Assembly (NCBI RefSeq): GCF_002150735.1
Contig: NZ_MUKA01000237.1
Location: 1 to 32,404, forward strand
DNA from: Streptomyces africanus
GTDB taxonomy: Bacteria; Actinomycetota; Actinomycetes; Streptomycetales; Streptomycetaceae
Length of the DNA: 32,404 nucleotides
Direction: 5' to 3'
Shown in pieces: positions 5,517 to 13,733 of the stretch. Numbering within the stretch: position 1 is the first letter of the stretch; the number at the start of each line of letters is the position of its first letter. Made by a program: the position numbers and the translations under genes. Below the pieces are notes generated by a model, which worked only from the letters and a program-made list of their open reading frames with translations, searched no databases and had not been told where the DNA came from.

Positions 5517-7525
5517 CTGCGGCCGGCTGGCTCCCCGCCGACGCCCAGGAACTCTTCGGCACGGACGCCACGGCCGACGAGTCGTACGAGGTCCTGACGG
5601 TCGACGTACCGCCGACGGCCTGGATCGCCGCCCTGGAGACCGCACGCGACCGTCTGACCTGCACGTACTTCGACTGGCTGAGCGCGGTCGACGAACCGGG
5701 CACGGGCTTCCGCGTCACGGCCCACGTCGCCGCGCTGTCCCCGCTGCGCCATCTCCTCCTGCGCACGACGGTCCCGCACGAGGCCCCCACCCTGCCCTCG
5801 GCGGTCGGTGTCTACGCGGGCGCCGCCTGGCACGAACGCGAGACGCACGAGATGTTCGGCATCACCTTCGAAGGCCACCCGGCGCTGGACCACCTGCTCC
5901 TGCCCGAGAACTTCGAAGGCCACCCCCTGCGCAAGGACTTCGTCCTGGCCGCACGCGTCGCCAAGGCCTGGCCCGGCGCGAAGGAGCCCGGCGAGTCGGA
6001 ACACGGCGGCCCCAAGCGCCGCCAGATGCTCCCGCCCGGCGTCCCCGACCCGAACGAATGGGGCCCCCTGAAGGGCCAACTCCCCCCGGCCCCGGCCCGC
6101 GGCGCCGGCCGCGCGGCAGGCGACCGCCCGACCCGGGGCACCGCCCGCCCGGCAGGCGAACGCCCGGTGCGGCGAACCCGTTCGGCGGGGGAGGGTTCGG
6201 CCAGCCAGTCCGCGCCCGGGGAGTCGGTTGCTCCGGCTTCGGCGGGGCCGCGTCGTAGCCGCTCGGCGGCGGAAGGTTCGGCCAGTCAGGCCGCTGCCGG
6301 TGACGCGGGTCCTACCTCTGCGGCTGCCCCGCGCCGCGCACGGACGGCCGCGGAGGGCTCGGCGAGCCAGTCCGGACCCGGCGAATCGGCCGCTCCGGCT
6401 TCGGCGGGACCGCGCCGTAACCGCACGGCGGGGGAGGGCTCGGTAAGCCAGCCGTCCAAGGGTCCTGAGTCCGCGACCTCCGGTCCCGAGGCCCCGACCT
6501 CGGGCTCCGGGTCCGCGACCTCCGGTTCTGAGTCCGCGATCTCCGGTGCCGAGGCCCCGACCTCGGGTTCCGGGTCCGCGACCTCCGGTTCTGAGTCCGC
6601 GATCTCCGGTTCCGAGGCCCTGACCTCGGGTTCCGGGTCCGCGACCTCCGGTTCTGAGTCCGCGATCTCCGGTTCCGAGGCCCTGACCTCCGGTTCTGAG
6701 TCCGCGCCCTCCGGTTCCGAGGCCCCGACCTCGGGTTCCGGGTCCGCGACCTCCGGTTCTGAGTCCGCGACCTCCGGTGCCGAGGCCCCGACCTCCGGTT
6801 CCGGGTCCGCGACCTCCGGTTCTGAGTCCGCGATCTCCGGTTCCGGGTCCGCGACCCCCGCTTCTGAGGCCCCAACCCCCGGTTCCAAGTCCACAACCCC
6901 CGGTCGCGAATCCCAGGCGGCCGAAGCCGAGCCAGCGGCGACCGCGGCCGACTCTCAACCACCGGCCCCCGAGCCGGAGTCGCAGGACGCGGAGTCGCCG
7001 GACGCCGGGCGCGGAACCCCCGGGCCGGACGCCGGACGCGGAACCCCGGCCGCCTCGGCGGAGGCGCGGCGGGCGCGCAGCGCGGGTGACGGCTCGGCGT
7101 CGCAGCGGGACCAGCCGGGTGCCCCCGCCGGCCCGCGCCGGGCGCACAGCGCCTCGGAGGGTTCCGCCAGTCAGCGGGCCGCGTCCGGCCTCGGCGGTAG
7201 CCGGCCGGGCAGGGCGTCACGGCCCCCACGCAGCTCGGACGCCCCCTGGCACCACGCCCGCCCGGCCTTCGAGGAACCGGCTCCCGAACCCTCACCCCAG
7301 GCCGGCGCGCTGCCCACTCCCGAGCCGTCGGCGGATGACCAGACGACCCCGAACACCACCTCGGAGTCACCGGGCACCCCCGAACCCGCCGACAGCCCAG
7401 AGCCCTCGGAAACCCCCGAACCCTCGGACACCCCCGAACCCTCGGACACCCCCGACACCTCAGAACCGGCGAACAACCGGCAGCCCACCGACACCCCCGA
7501 AGACCCCACAGGAGGCCCGCGGTGA
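5513..7525 (+). CDS. nuoC: NADH-quinone oxidoreductase subunit C (NuoC-like) with giant repeat tail
   Basis: The protein has 670 residues, whereas NuoC subunits are usually around 150-250. The first ~195 residues are a recognisable 30-kDa subunit, with PSAVGVYAGAAWHERETHEM, FGITFEGHPALDHLLLPENF and EGHPLRKDF. The rest is predicted disordered. Residues 220-313 are four tandem 27-residue repeats, each opening with RRxRSAxEGSASQ. Residues 317-463 are 21 heptads of GSxSATS type. Residues 519-531 and 542-554 are two further RRxxSAxxGSASQ copies. The last ~115 residues are rich in Pro, Ser, Thr and Glu, with PEPSDTP repeats. The reading frame stays open to a TGA that overlaps the nuoH start, and the nuoH ribosome site lies inside its last codons, so the tail is really translated. 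NuoC normally joins NuoB and NuoD in the peripheral arm. There is no sign of a NuoD domain in the tail. Confidence 0.88.
   Translation: MTAAGWLPADAQELFGTDATADESYEVLTVDVPPTAWIAALETARDRLTCTYFDWLSAVDEPGTGFRVTAHVAALSPLRHLLLRTTVPHEAPTLPSAVGVYAGAAWHERETHEMFGITFEGHPALDHLLLPENFEGHPLRKDFVLAARVAKAWPGAKEPGESEHGGPKRRQMLPPGVPDPNEWGPLKGQLPPAPARGAGRAAGDRPTRGTARPAGERPVRRTRSAGEGSASQSAPGESVAPASAGPRRSRSAAEGSASQAAAGDAGPTSAAAPRRARTAAEGSASQSGPGESAAPASAGPRRNRTAGEGSVSQPSKGPESATSGPEAPTSGSGSATSGSESAISGAEAPTSGSGSATSGSESAISGSEALTSGSGSATSGSESAISGSEALTSGSESAPSGSEAPTSGSGSATSGSESATSGAEAPTSGSGSATSGSESAISGSGSATPASEAPTPGSKSTTPGRESQAAEAEPAATAADSQPPAPEPESQDAESPDAGRGTPGPDAGRGTPAASAEARRARSAGDGSASQRDQPGAPAGPRRAHSASEGSASQRAASGLGGSRPGRASRPPRSSDAPWHHARPAFEEPAPEPSPQAGALPTPEPSADDQTTPNTTSESPGTPEPADSPEPSETPEPSDTPEPSDTPDTSEPANNRQPTDTPEDPTGGPR
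6170..6451 (+). repeat. Four tandem 81-bp (27-residue) coding repeats inside nuoC
   Basis: Copies start at 6170, 6251, 6332 and 6413, exactly 81 bp apart; the last copy is partial. Each encodes RRxRSAxEGSASQ followed by about 14 residues such as SxPGESxAPASAGP. Two more copies of the 13-residue core, no longer in tandem, are encoded at 7067-7105 and 7136-7174. The motif is basic at its start and Ser/Gln-rich at its end. Confidence 0.9.
6461..6901 (+). repeat. 21 tandem 21-bp (heptad) coding repeats inside nuoC
   Basis: The array encodes 21 heptads of consensus G-[SAP]-[EG]-[SA]-[AP]-[TIL]-S. A 63-bp higher-order unit (GSGSATS-GSESAIS-GSEALTS and variants) starts at 6503, 6566, 6629, 6734 and 6797, with a 42-bp partial unit at 6692-6733. 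The higher-order copies are nearly identical in DNA, which points to recent expansion. The last heptads (ASEAPTP, GSKSTTP) are degenerate. Confidence 0.92.
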
Positions 7526-8490
7526 ACGACGTGCTCGACGTCACCCTGCGACTCCTGATCGTCTTCGTCGTCTTCCTCACCTTCCCCCTGATCATCGGCC
7601 AGACAGAACACAAGGTCATGGCCCACATGCAGGGCCGCCTCGGCCCCATGTACGCCGGCGGCTTCCACGGCTGGGCCCAGCTGATCGCCGACGGCGTGAA
7701 GTTCGCGCAGAAGGAGGACGTCGTCCCCGCGGGCGCGGACCGCCGCATCTTCCAACTGGCCCCCGCCGTCGCCCTCCTGCCCTACCTCCTCGTGCTGCTA
7801 GCCATCCCCATCGGCCCGGACGAGGGAGCCGTGGGCCAGGTCATCGACGCCGGTGTCTTCTTCGTCCTGGCCGTCATGGGCGTCGGCGTCCTCGGCTCGC
7901 TCATGGCCGGCTGGGCGTCCGCGAACAAGTTCTCCCTCCTCGGCGGCCTGCGCACCGCCGCCCAGCTCCTCGCCTACGAACTGCCGATGCTCCTGACCGC
8001 CGCCTCGGTGGCGATGGCGGCCGGCACCGTCTCGATCCCCGGCATCCTCGACGCCTTCGAGTGGTGGTGGCTGCCCTGGCAGATCGTCGGTGCGATCGTC
8101 TTCTTCGTGGCCGGCCTCGCCGAACTCCAGCGCCCGCCCTTCGACATGCCCGTCGCCGACTCGGAGATCATCTTCGGCGCGTACACCGAGTACACCGGCC
8201 TCCGCTTCGCCCTCTTCCTCCTCGCCGAGTACGCCGGGATCGTCGTCCTGTGCGGCCTGACCACCGTCCTCTTCCTGGGCGGCTGGCACGGCCCCTGGGG
8301 CGCCGACGGCCTCGGCTGGGTCTGGACCCTGTTGAAGACCGCCGTCCTCGCCTTCCTCGTCATCTGGCTGCGCGTCACCTATCCCCGCCTGCGCGAGGAC
8401 CAGCTCCAGAAACTGTCCTGGACCCTCCTCGTCCCCCTCTCCCTCGCCCAGATCGCCCTCACCGGCATCGTCAAGGTGGTGATCAACTAA
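7522..8490 (+). CDS. nuoH: NADH-quinone oxidoreductase subunit H (NuoH-like)
   Basis: This 322-residue polytopic membrane protein has about eight helices. NuoH forms the base of the quinone chamber and links the peripheral arm to the proton-pumping arm. Family signatures are TEHKVMAHMQGRLGPMYAG near the N-terminus, LIADGVKFAQKEDVVP, and the loop ELQRPPFDMPVADSEIIFGA followed by YTEYTGLRFALFLLAEY. GTG at 7522 overlaps the nuoC stop (GTGA). GGAGG at 7511-7515 gives a good ribosome site. In the acidic loop the usual PEAESE reads PVADSE, a small departure. The nuoI start follows only two bases after the stop. Confidence 0.95.
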   Translation: MNDVLDVTLRLLIVFVVFLTFPLIIGQTEHKVMAHMQGRLGPMYAGGFHGWAQLIADGVKFAQKEDVVPAGADRRIFQLAPAVALLPYLLVLLAIPIGPDEGAVGQVIDAGVFFVLAVMGVGVLGSLMAGWASANKFSLLGGLRTAAQLLAYELPMLLTAASVAMAAGTVSIPGILDAFEWWWLPWQIVGAIVFFVAGLAELQRPPFDMPVADSEIIFGAYTEYTGLRFALFLLAEYAGIVVLCGLTTVLFLGGWHGPWGADGLGWVWTLLKTAVLAFLVIWLRVTYPRLREDQLQKLSWTLLVPLSLAQIALTGIVKVVIN

Positions 8491-8492
8491 CC

Positions 8493-9164
8493 ATGGCCCC
8501 CATCCCCGGCTCCGGCCTCGCCAAGGGCCTGGCCGTCACCCTCCGCACGATGACGAAGAAGTCCGTCACCGCGCAGTACCCGGACGCCCAGCCCGACCTC
8601 CCGCCCCGCACCCGCGGTGTGATCGGCCTGTTCGAGGAGAACTGCACGGTCTGCATGCTGTGCGCCCGAGAGTGCCCCGACTGGTGCATCTACATCGACT
8701 CCCACAAGGAGACGGTCCCGGCGGCGACCCCCGGCGGCCGCGAACGCAGCCGCAACGTCCTCGACCGCTTCGCCATCGACTTCTCCCTGTGCATGTACTG
8801 CGGTATCTGCATCGAGGTCTGTCCTTTCGACGCCCTGTTCTGGTCCCCGGAGTTCGAGTACGCCGAGACCGACATCCGCGACCTCACCCACGAGCGCGAC
8901 AAGCTCCGCGAGTGGATGTGGACCGTCCCGGCCCCGCCGGCCCTCGACCCCGGCGCGGAGGAGCCGAAGGAACTCGTCACCGCCCGCAAGACCGCCGACA
9001 AACTGGCCGCCCAGCAGGCCCCGCCCGCCACCGAACCGCACGCCGACGAGCAGGCCCGTGCAGCCGAGCGCCCGACCCGCCCGCAGGGCGACTCCAAGCA
9101 GCAGACGGACCAGCCGACCTCGCAGACCGACCAGTCGAAGCCGGGGCAGGAGGGCCGGGAATGA
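8493..9164 (+). CDS. nuoI: NADH-quinone oxidoreductase subunit I (NuoI-like, 2x[4Fe-4S] ferredoxin)
   Basis: The 223-residue protein carries two ferredoxin motifs. The first is Cys51-x2-Cys54-x2-Cys57-x3-Cys61-Pro (CTVCMLCARECP). The second is Cys100-x2-Cys103-x2-Cys106-x3-Cys110-Pro (CMYCGICIEVCP). These hold the N6a and N6b clusters that relay electrons to NuoB. The N-terminal amphipathic helix (GLAKGLAVTLRTMTKKSVTAQYP) fits membrane association. The conserved part ends near residue 150. A polar tail of ~70 residues, rich in Pro, Glu, Gln, Thr and Asp, follows. The ATG is at 8493, and the stop overlaps nuoJ as ATGA. In ferredoxin-linked relatives of complex I this subunit is a possible docking point for electrons; that role here is inferred. 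Confidence 0.95.
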   Translation: MAPIPGSGLAKGLAVTLRTMTKKSVTAQYPDAQPDLPPRTRGVIGLFEENCTVCMLCARECPDWCIYIDSHKETVPAATPGGRERSRNVLDRFAIDFSLCMYCGICIEVCPFDALFWSPEFEYAETDIRDLTHERDKLREWMWTVPAPPALDPGAEEPKELVTARKTADKLAAQQAPPATEPHADEQARAAERPTRPQGDSKQQTDQPTSQTDQSKPGQEGRE

Positions 9165-9763
9165 CCGCGTTCACCACGGCCGCCGAAACCCACGGCTTCC
9201 TCTCCCCGACGGGCGTCGAGATCGCCTTCCTCCTCGTCGGCCTGGTCACCTTCGGCGCCGCGCTCGTCACCGTCACCACCCGGCAGCTGGTGCACGCCGC
9301 CCTGTGGCTGGTGGTCACCCTCGGCGGCCTGGCCGTCGAGTACCTCCTGCTCACCGCCGAGTTCATCGCCTGGGTGCAGGTGCTCATCTACGTCGGTTCC
9401 GTCGTCGTCCTCCTCCTGTTCGGTCTGATGCTCACCAGGGCCCCCATCGGCCGCTCCCCGGACGCCGACTCCGGCAACCGCTGGGCCGCCCTCACCGTGG
9501 CCGTCGCCGCCGCTGCCGCCCTGGTCTGGGTCGTCGTCGACGCCTTCCGCACCACCTGGATCGACCTGGACGGCCCCGCCGCCGGCTCCACCGAGGCCAC
9601 CGGCGCGAGCCTCTTCCAGAACTGGGTCCTCCCCTTCGAGGCCCTCTCCGTCCTCCTCCTCGCCGCCCTGGTCGGCGCGATCGTCCTGTCCCGCAAGGCG
9701 AAGGCCGACGCCTCCACCCCGAGCGGCGCGGACACCCGGCCTGACACGGAGGGGACCCGCTGA
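9161..9763 (+). CDS. nuoJ: NADH-quinone oxidoreductase subunit J (NuoJ-like)
   Basis: The protein has 200 residues and five predicted membrane helices (about 17-37, 46-63, 68-92, 108-128 and 155-175). The stretch LVHAALWLVVTLGGLAVEYLL followed by TAEFIAWVQVLIYVGSVVVLLLFGLML is the conserved NuoJ core, including the EFxAxVQVxIYxGAV-like segment. NuoJ belongs to the proton channel region of the membrane arm with NuoK. The ATG at 9161 overlaps the nuoI stop. A polar tail of ~25 residues ends the protein. The stop TGA shares its last base with the nuoK ATG. Confidence 0.94.
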   Translation: MTAFTTAAETHGFLSPTGVEIAFLLVGLVTFGAALVTVTTRQLVHAALWLVVTLGGLAVEYLLLTAEFIAWVQVLIYVGSVVVLLLFGLMLTRAPIGRSPDADSGNRWAALTVAVAAAAALVWVVVDAFRTTWIDLDGPAAGSTEATGASLFQNWVLPFEALSVLLLAALVGAIVLSRKAKADASTPSGADTRPDTEGTR

Positions 9764-10161
9764 TGCACCTCGCCTATCCCGCCGTCCTCTCCGCCCTCCT
9801 CTTCTGCACGGGCCTGTACGGCGTCCTCGCCCGCCGCAACGCGATCCTGGTCCTGATGTCGGTCGAGCTGATGCTCAACGCCGTCAACCTCAACCTGGTC
9901 GCCTTCGACGTCTGGCTCAGCAGGACCGCCGAGGAGACCCTGCACTCCGGCCAGGCCCTCACCCTGTTCACCATCGCCATCGCCGCCGCCGAGATCGGCA
10001 TCGGCCTGGCGATCGTCCTCGCCGTCCACCGCAACCGCGGCACCGCGGACATCGACAAGCTCCGCGACACCGCCGAACGGCACGACCCCGACGGCACCGA
10101 CCACGACGCCCTTACGGCCGAGCAGTCCGGCGAGGCCCAGAAGGCTGAGGCCACCGCGTGA
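9763..10161 (+). CDS. nuoK: NADH-quinone oxidoreductase subunit K (NuoK-like)
   Basis: The 132-residue protein has three membrane helices. Both acids needed for proton transfer in the family are present: the Glu in MSVELMLNAVNLN (first conserved Glu) and the Glu in IAIAAAEIGIGLAIVLAV (second). A polar tail of ~35 residues follows the last helix, longer than in most NuoK proteins of about 100 residues. The start is ATG at 9763, one base inside the nuoJ stop, with GGAGGGG at 9749-9755. It overlaps nuoL by four bases (GTGA). Confidence 0.95.
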   Translation: MHLAYPAVLSALLFCTGLYGVLARRNAILVLMSVELMLNAVNLNLVAFDVWLSRTAEETLHSGQALTLFTIAIAAAEIGIGLAIVLAVHRNRGTADIDKLRDTAERHDPDGTDHDALTAEQSGEAQKAEATA

Positions 10162-12152
10162 CCACGACCACCCTCGCCGTCCTCGTCCCCCTCCTTCCGT
10201 TCCTGGGCGCCGTCGCCGGCCTGCTCCTGGGCCGCACGGCACCCGGCTTCGTCCGGCCGCTCGCCGTCCTGCCGACGCTCACTTCCCTGGTGCTCGCCGC
10301 GCTGGTCGCCGTGCGTCAGGGCGGTGACGCGGCCGTCAACGCGGCCACGGAACTCACCCCCACCGGCTCCGTCCCGATCGAACTCGCCCTGTACATCGAC
10401 GGCTTCGCCGCCCTCGTCGCCGTCCTCGTCGGCCTGGTCGCCTCCTGCGTGCAGATCTACTCGACGGGCTACCTGCGCGACGACCCGCGCTACCCCTCGT
10501 ACGCCGCCCTGGTCTCCCTGTTCACCTCCGCGATGTTCCTGGTCGTCTACTCCGGCGACCTGATCGTGCTGCTGGTCGGCTGGGAAGTCATGGGCATCTG
10601 CTCCTACTTCCTGGTCGGCCACTACTGGGAGACCCCGGAGGCCCGCGCCGCCTCCCTCAAGGCCTTCCTGGTCACCAAGCTCGGCGACGTCCCCTTCCTC
10701 ATCGGTCTGTTCGCCCTGGCCACCGACGCCGGTTCGTTCCGCATCACCCGGGTCCTGGGTGCCGTCGCGAGCGGCTCGCTCGACCACCCGACGCTGATCG
10801 CCCTGCTGCTCCTGGCTGGCGTGGCCGGCAAGTCCGCGCAGTTCCCGCTGCACACCTGGCTCCCCGACGCGATGGCCGGCCCGACCCCCGTCTCCGCGCT
10901 GATCCACGCCGCGACGATGGTCGCCGCCGGTGTCTACTTCATCGCCCGGCTCCTCCCGGTCTTCGAGGCCTCGCAGGCCGCGATGGTCGTCCTCGCCGTC
11001 ATGGCCGCCGTCACGATGACCGGCTCGGCGCTCGCCGCGCTCGCCCAGGACGACATCAAGCGCGTCCTCGCGTACTCGACGATCGGTCAGCTCGGCTACA
11101 TGACCGGCGCCCTCGCCGTCGGCGACCGCGGAGCCGCCGTCTTCCACCTCCTGTCCCACGGCGCCTTCAAGGCGCTGCTGTTCCTCGCGGCCGGCGTGAT
11201 CATCCACGCCGCCGGCACCAACTCGCTCGCCGCCATGTCCCGTATGCGGAACCTGCGCGACCGCGTCCCCGACGCCTACTGGACGATGACCGTGGCGCTG
11301 CTCGCGCTCGCCGCGATCCCGCCTTTCAGCGGCTTCTTCTCCAAGGAGGCCGTCCTCGGCGTCGCCGAACACGTCGTCACCGGACACACCGAGCACGCCC
11401 CCGCCGCAGCGGGATGGCTCGTCCTCGTCGCCGGTCTGCTCACGGCCGTGCTCACCGCCGCCTACGCGATGCGCCTGTGGCTGCTGGCCTTCCGCGGCCG
11501 GGGCGCCGAAGCCCCCGACCACGGCAGGCAGCCGCTGACGATGACCGTCGTGCTGTGGGTGCTCGCCGCCCCGTCACTGGCCCTCGGCGGATTCGCGTTC
11601 CGCCTGCTGCCCGACTGGTTCGACGGCCGCGATCTCAGCCCGACCCTCACCACCTCCGTGCTCGGCACGGGCGTGGCCCTGGTCGGCGGCATCGTCACCT
11701 ACGGCGCCTGGCGGCACACCACCGCGCTCACCGCACGCGTCCCGCTGGGCGCGGTCGCGGCCCACCCCGAGGGCGACGCCGCCCAGGTCGAGGCGGAGGC
11801 CATCGCCACCCACGAGCCGGCCTACGGCGACATCGCCTACGCGCCCGACCCCGCCGACCCCGGACGGCTCCTGCTCGGCCCGCTGCACCGCCACGCGGCC
11901 GCCGGCTTCCACATGGACGCCCTGTACAGCGCCCTCTTCGTCCGACCGGTCCAGGCCGGGGCGAGCCTCGTCCGGTTCCTCGACCGGGAGGTCGTCGAGA
12001 CCTACGTGCGCGGCGCGGGTGCGCTGCCCCGCTGGCTCGGCGCCGCCGTACGGCGCGCCCAGACCGGCAACGTCCAGACCTATGTGAGCGCGCTGCTCGC
12101 CGGCACCGTCGTCCTCGCGGTCGCCGTCGTCCTCGTCGCCACGGGAGCGTGA
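10158..12152 (+). CDS. nuoL: NADH-quinone oxidoreductase subunit L (NuoL-like antiporter subunit)
   Basis: This 664-residue protein has the MrpA/NuoL antiporter fold of about 14-16 helices. Clear signatures are YSGDLIVLLVGWEVMGICSYFLVG, PLHTWLPDAMAGPTPVSALI followed by HAATMVAAGVYFIARL, DDIKRVLAYSTIGQLGYM, and FKALLFLAAGVIIHAAGTNS. These include the membrane Glu, Lys and His residues of the proton half-channels. The C-terminus holds an amphipathic stretch and a final helix, as expected for the long lateral helix of NuoL. A soluble insert (about 520-590) is Ala/Glu-rich. GTG at 10158 overlaps nuoK. The gene is in the standard L-M-N order. Confidence 0.95.
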   Translation: MTTTTLAVLVPLLPFLGAVAGLLLGRTAPGFVRPLAVLPTLTSLVLAALVAVRQGGDAAVNAATELTPTGSVPIELALYIDGFAALVAVLVGLVASCVQIYSTGYLRDDPRYPSYAALVSLFTSAMFLVVYSGDLIVLLVGWEVMGICSYFLVGHYWETPEARAASLKAFLVTKLGDVPFLIGLFALATDAGSFRITRVLGAVASGSLDHPTLIALLLLAGVAGKSAQFPLHTWLPDAMAGPTPVSALIHAATMVAAGVYFIARLLPVFEASQAAMVVLAVMAAVTMTGSALAALAQDDIKRVLAYSTIGQLGYMTGALAVGDRGAAVFHLLSHGAFKALLFLAAGVIIHAAGTNSLAAMSRMRNLRDRVPDAYWTMTVALLALAAIPPFSGFFSKEAVLGVAEHVVTGHTEHAPAAAGWLVLVAGLLTAVLTAAYAMRLWLLAFRGRGAEAPDHGRQPLTMTVVLWVLAAPSLALGGFAFRLLPDWFDGRDLSPTLTTSVLGTGVALVGGIVTYGAWRHTTALTARVPLGAVAAHPEGDAAQVEAEAIATHEPAYGDIAYAPDPADPGRLLLGPLHRHAAAGFHMDALYSALFVRPVQAGASLVRFLDREVVETYVRGAGALPRWLGAAVRRAQTGNVQTYVSALLAGTVVLAVAVVLVATGA

Positions 12153-12158
12153 GCAGGC

Positions 12159-13733
12159 GTGATCGATATCAACGAGTCCGTGATGCAGTTCCTTCTGGCG
12201 TTCGTCGTCGTCGGGCCGCTCCTCGGCGCCGTCGCGGCTCTCCTGCCGGCCCCGCCCGGGCTGAAGGGGAAGTCACCCGAGCAGGCCGTGCTCCGGCACG
12301 GCGTCACCGTCACCGGCGCGGTCCTCATCGCGGCGATCGTCCTCGCGCTCGGCTTCGACCACGACCAGCCGTCGAGGATGCAGGCCAGCACGGACATCAG
12401 CTGGATCCCAGCACTCGACGTACGCATCCACCTCGGCATCGACGGCATCTCCCTCCCCCTTCTGGTCCTGACCGCGCTGCTGACCTTCCTCTGCGCGCTC
12501 TACTCGTACTTCAAGCTGCCCGAAGGCCCGGCCCCGAAGGCCTTCGTCGCGCTGCTGCTCGTCCTCGAGTCCGGCACGCTCGCGACCTTCGCCGTCCTCG
12601 ACCTGCTGCTGTTCTTCCTCGCCTTCGAGATGGTCCTCATCCCGATGTACTTCCTCATCGCCCGCTGGGGCGGCGAGGGCCGGAGCCGGGCCGCGTGGCG
12701 GTTCATCCTCTACACGCTGCTCGGATCCGTGGTCATGCTGCTCGGCCTGCTCCTGATCGGGCTCAAGGCGGGCACGTTCGACATGATGGCACTCGCCACT
12801 GACAACGGCCGGTCGCTGACCACATCCGTGCAGGTCATCGCCGTTCTGGCGATCGGGATCGGACTCGCGGTCAAGACGCCGATGTGGCCGCTGCACAGCT
12901 GGCTGCCCGACGCCCACACCGCCGCGCCGACCGTCGGCTCGGTCCTGCTGGCCGGTGTCCTGCTGAAGATGGGTACGTACGGGTTCGTCCGGATCCTCCT
13001 CCCCATCGCACCGGACGGCTTCCGCACCTTCGCGCCCTACCTCGCCGCGCTCGCCGTCGTCGGCATCATCTACGGATCCCTGGCCTGCCTGGCCCTCGCC
13101 AAGCAGGGCGCGAAGGGCGACCTCAAGCGCCTCATCGCCTACTCCTCCGTCGGCCACATGGGCTTCGTCCTGCTGGGCATCGCCACGATGACCCCGACCG
13201 GCGTGAACGGCGCCCTGTTCGCCAACATCGCCCACGGCCTCATCACCGGCCTGCTCTTCTTCCTCGTCGGCGCCCTGAAGGACCGCACCGGCACCACCGA
13301 CCTCGACACCCTCGCCGAGGAGACCGGCGCCGCGCTCTACGGCAAGGCCCCGCGCCTCGGCGGCCTGCTCGCCTTCGCCGCGGTCGCCTCCCTCGGCCTG
13401 CCGGGCCTCGCCGGCTTCTGGGGCGAGATGCTGGCCCTGTTCGGCGCGTTCCAGCCGGCGGCCGGCCTCAGCCGTCCCGCCTTCCTCACGTTCATGGCGA
13501 TCGGCGCGTTCGGGACGCTGCTGACGGCCGCCTACCTGCTGGTCGTGGTCCGTCGCGTGTGCATGGGCGCCCTGCCGCAGGACGCCCCGAGGCTCACCGA
13601 CGTCCGCGGTTACGAGTTCGCGGCCTGGACCCCGCTCGTCGTCCTGACCGTCGTCGCGGGCCTGTGGCCCAAGGCTCTCCTCGGCCTGAGCAACCCGGCC
13701 GTCCAGCAGTTCCTCGCAGGAGGCACCCGATGA
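12159..13733 (+). CDS. nuoM: NADH-quinone oxidoreductase subunit M (NuoM-like antiporter subunit)
   Basis: This 524-residue protein has about 14 membrane helices. The conserved NuoM motifs are FFLAFEMVLIPMYFLIARWGG, PLHSWLPDAHTAAPTVGSVL followed by LAGVLLKMGTYGFVRI, and KGDLKRLIAYSSVGHMGFV. It provides one of the three antiporter-like proton channels. GTG at 12159 lies six bases after the nuoL stop, with GGGAG about 12 bases upstream. The stop overlaps nuoN as ATGA. Confidence 0.95.
   Translation: MIDINESVMQFLLAFVVVGPLLGAVAALLPAPPGLKGKSPEQAVLRHGVTVTGAVLIAAIVLALGFDHDQPSRMQASTDISWIPALDVRIHLGIDGISLPLLVLTALLTFLCALYSYFKLPEGPAPKAFVALLLVLESGTLATFAVLDLLLFFLAFEMVLIPMYFLIARWGGEGRSRAAWRFILYTLLGSVVMLLGLLLIGLKAGTFDMMALATDNGRSLTTSVQVIAVLAIGIGLAVKTPMWPLHSWLPDAHTAAPTVGSVLLAGVLLKMGTYGFVRILLPIAPDGFRTFAPYLAALAVVGIIYGSLACLALAKQGAKGDLKRLIAYSSVGHMGFVLLGIATMTPTGVNGALFANIAHGLITGLLFFLVGALKDRTGTTDLDTLAEETGAALYGKAPRLGGLLAFAAVASLGLPGLAGFWGEMLALFGAFQPAAGLSRPAFLTFMAIGAFGTLLTAAYLLVVVRRVCMGALPQDAPRLTDVRGYEFAAWTPLVVLTVVAGLWPKALLGLSNPAVQQFLAGGTR

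Noticed and set aside
6461..6901. CRISPR-like regular array
   Set aside because: Units are contiguous without unique spacers, keep codon register and lie inside a coding frame.
5273..7147. A 624-residue minus-strand open frame across nuoC
   Set aside because: It is a shadow of the repetitive, GC-biased nuoC tail. Its product is Gly/Arg repeats with no family features, while the plus strand has the NuoC core and coupled stops and starts.
7067..7525. Hidden NuoD domain in the NuoC tail
   Set aside because: NuoC-NuoD fusions exist, so I looked for NuoD signatures. The tail is only repeats and Pro/Ser/Thr/Glu-rich sequence.
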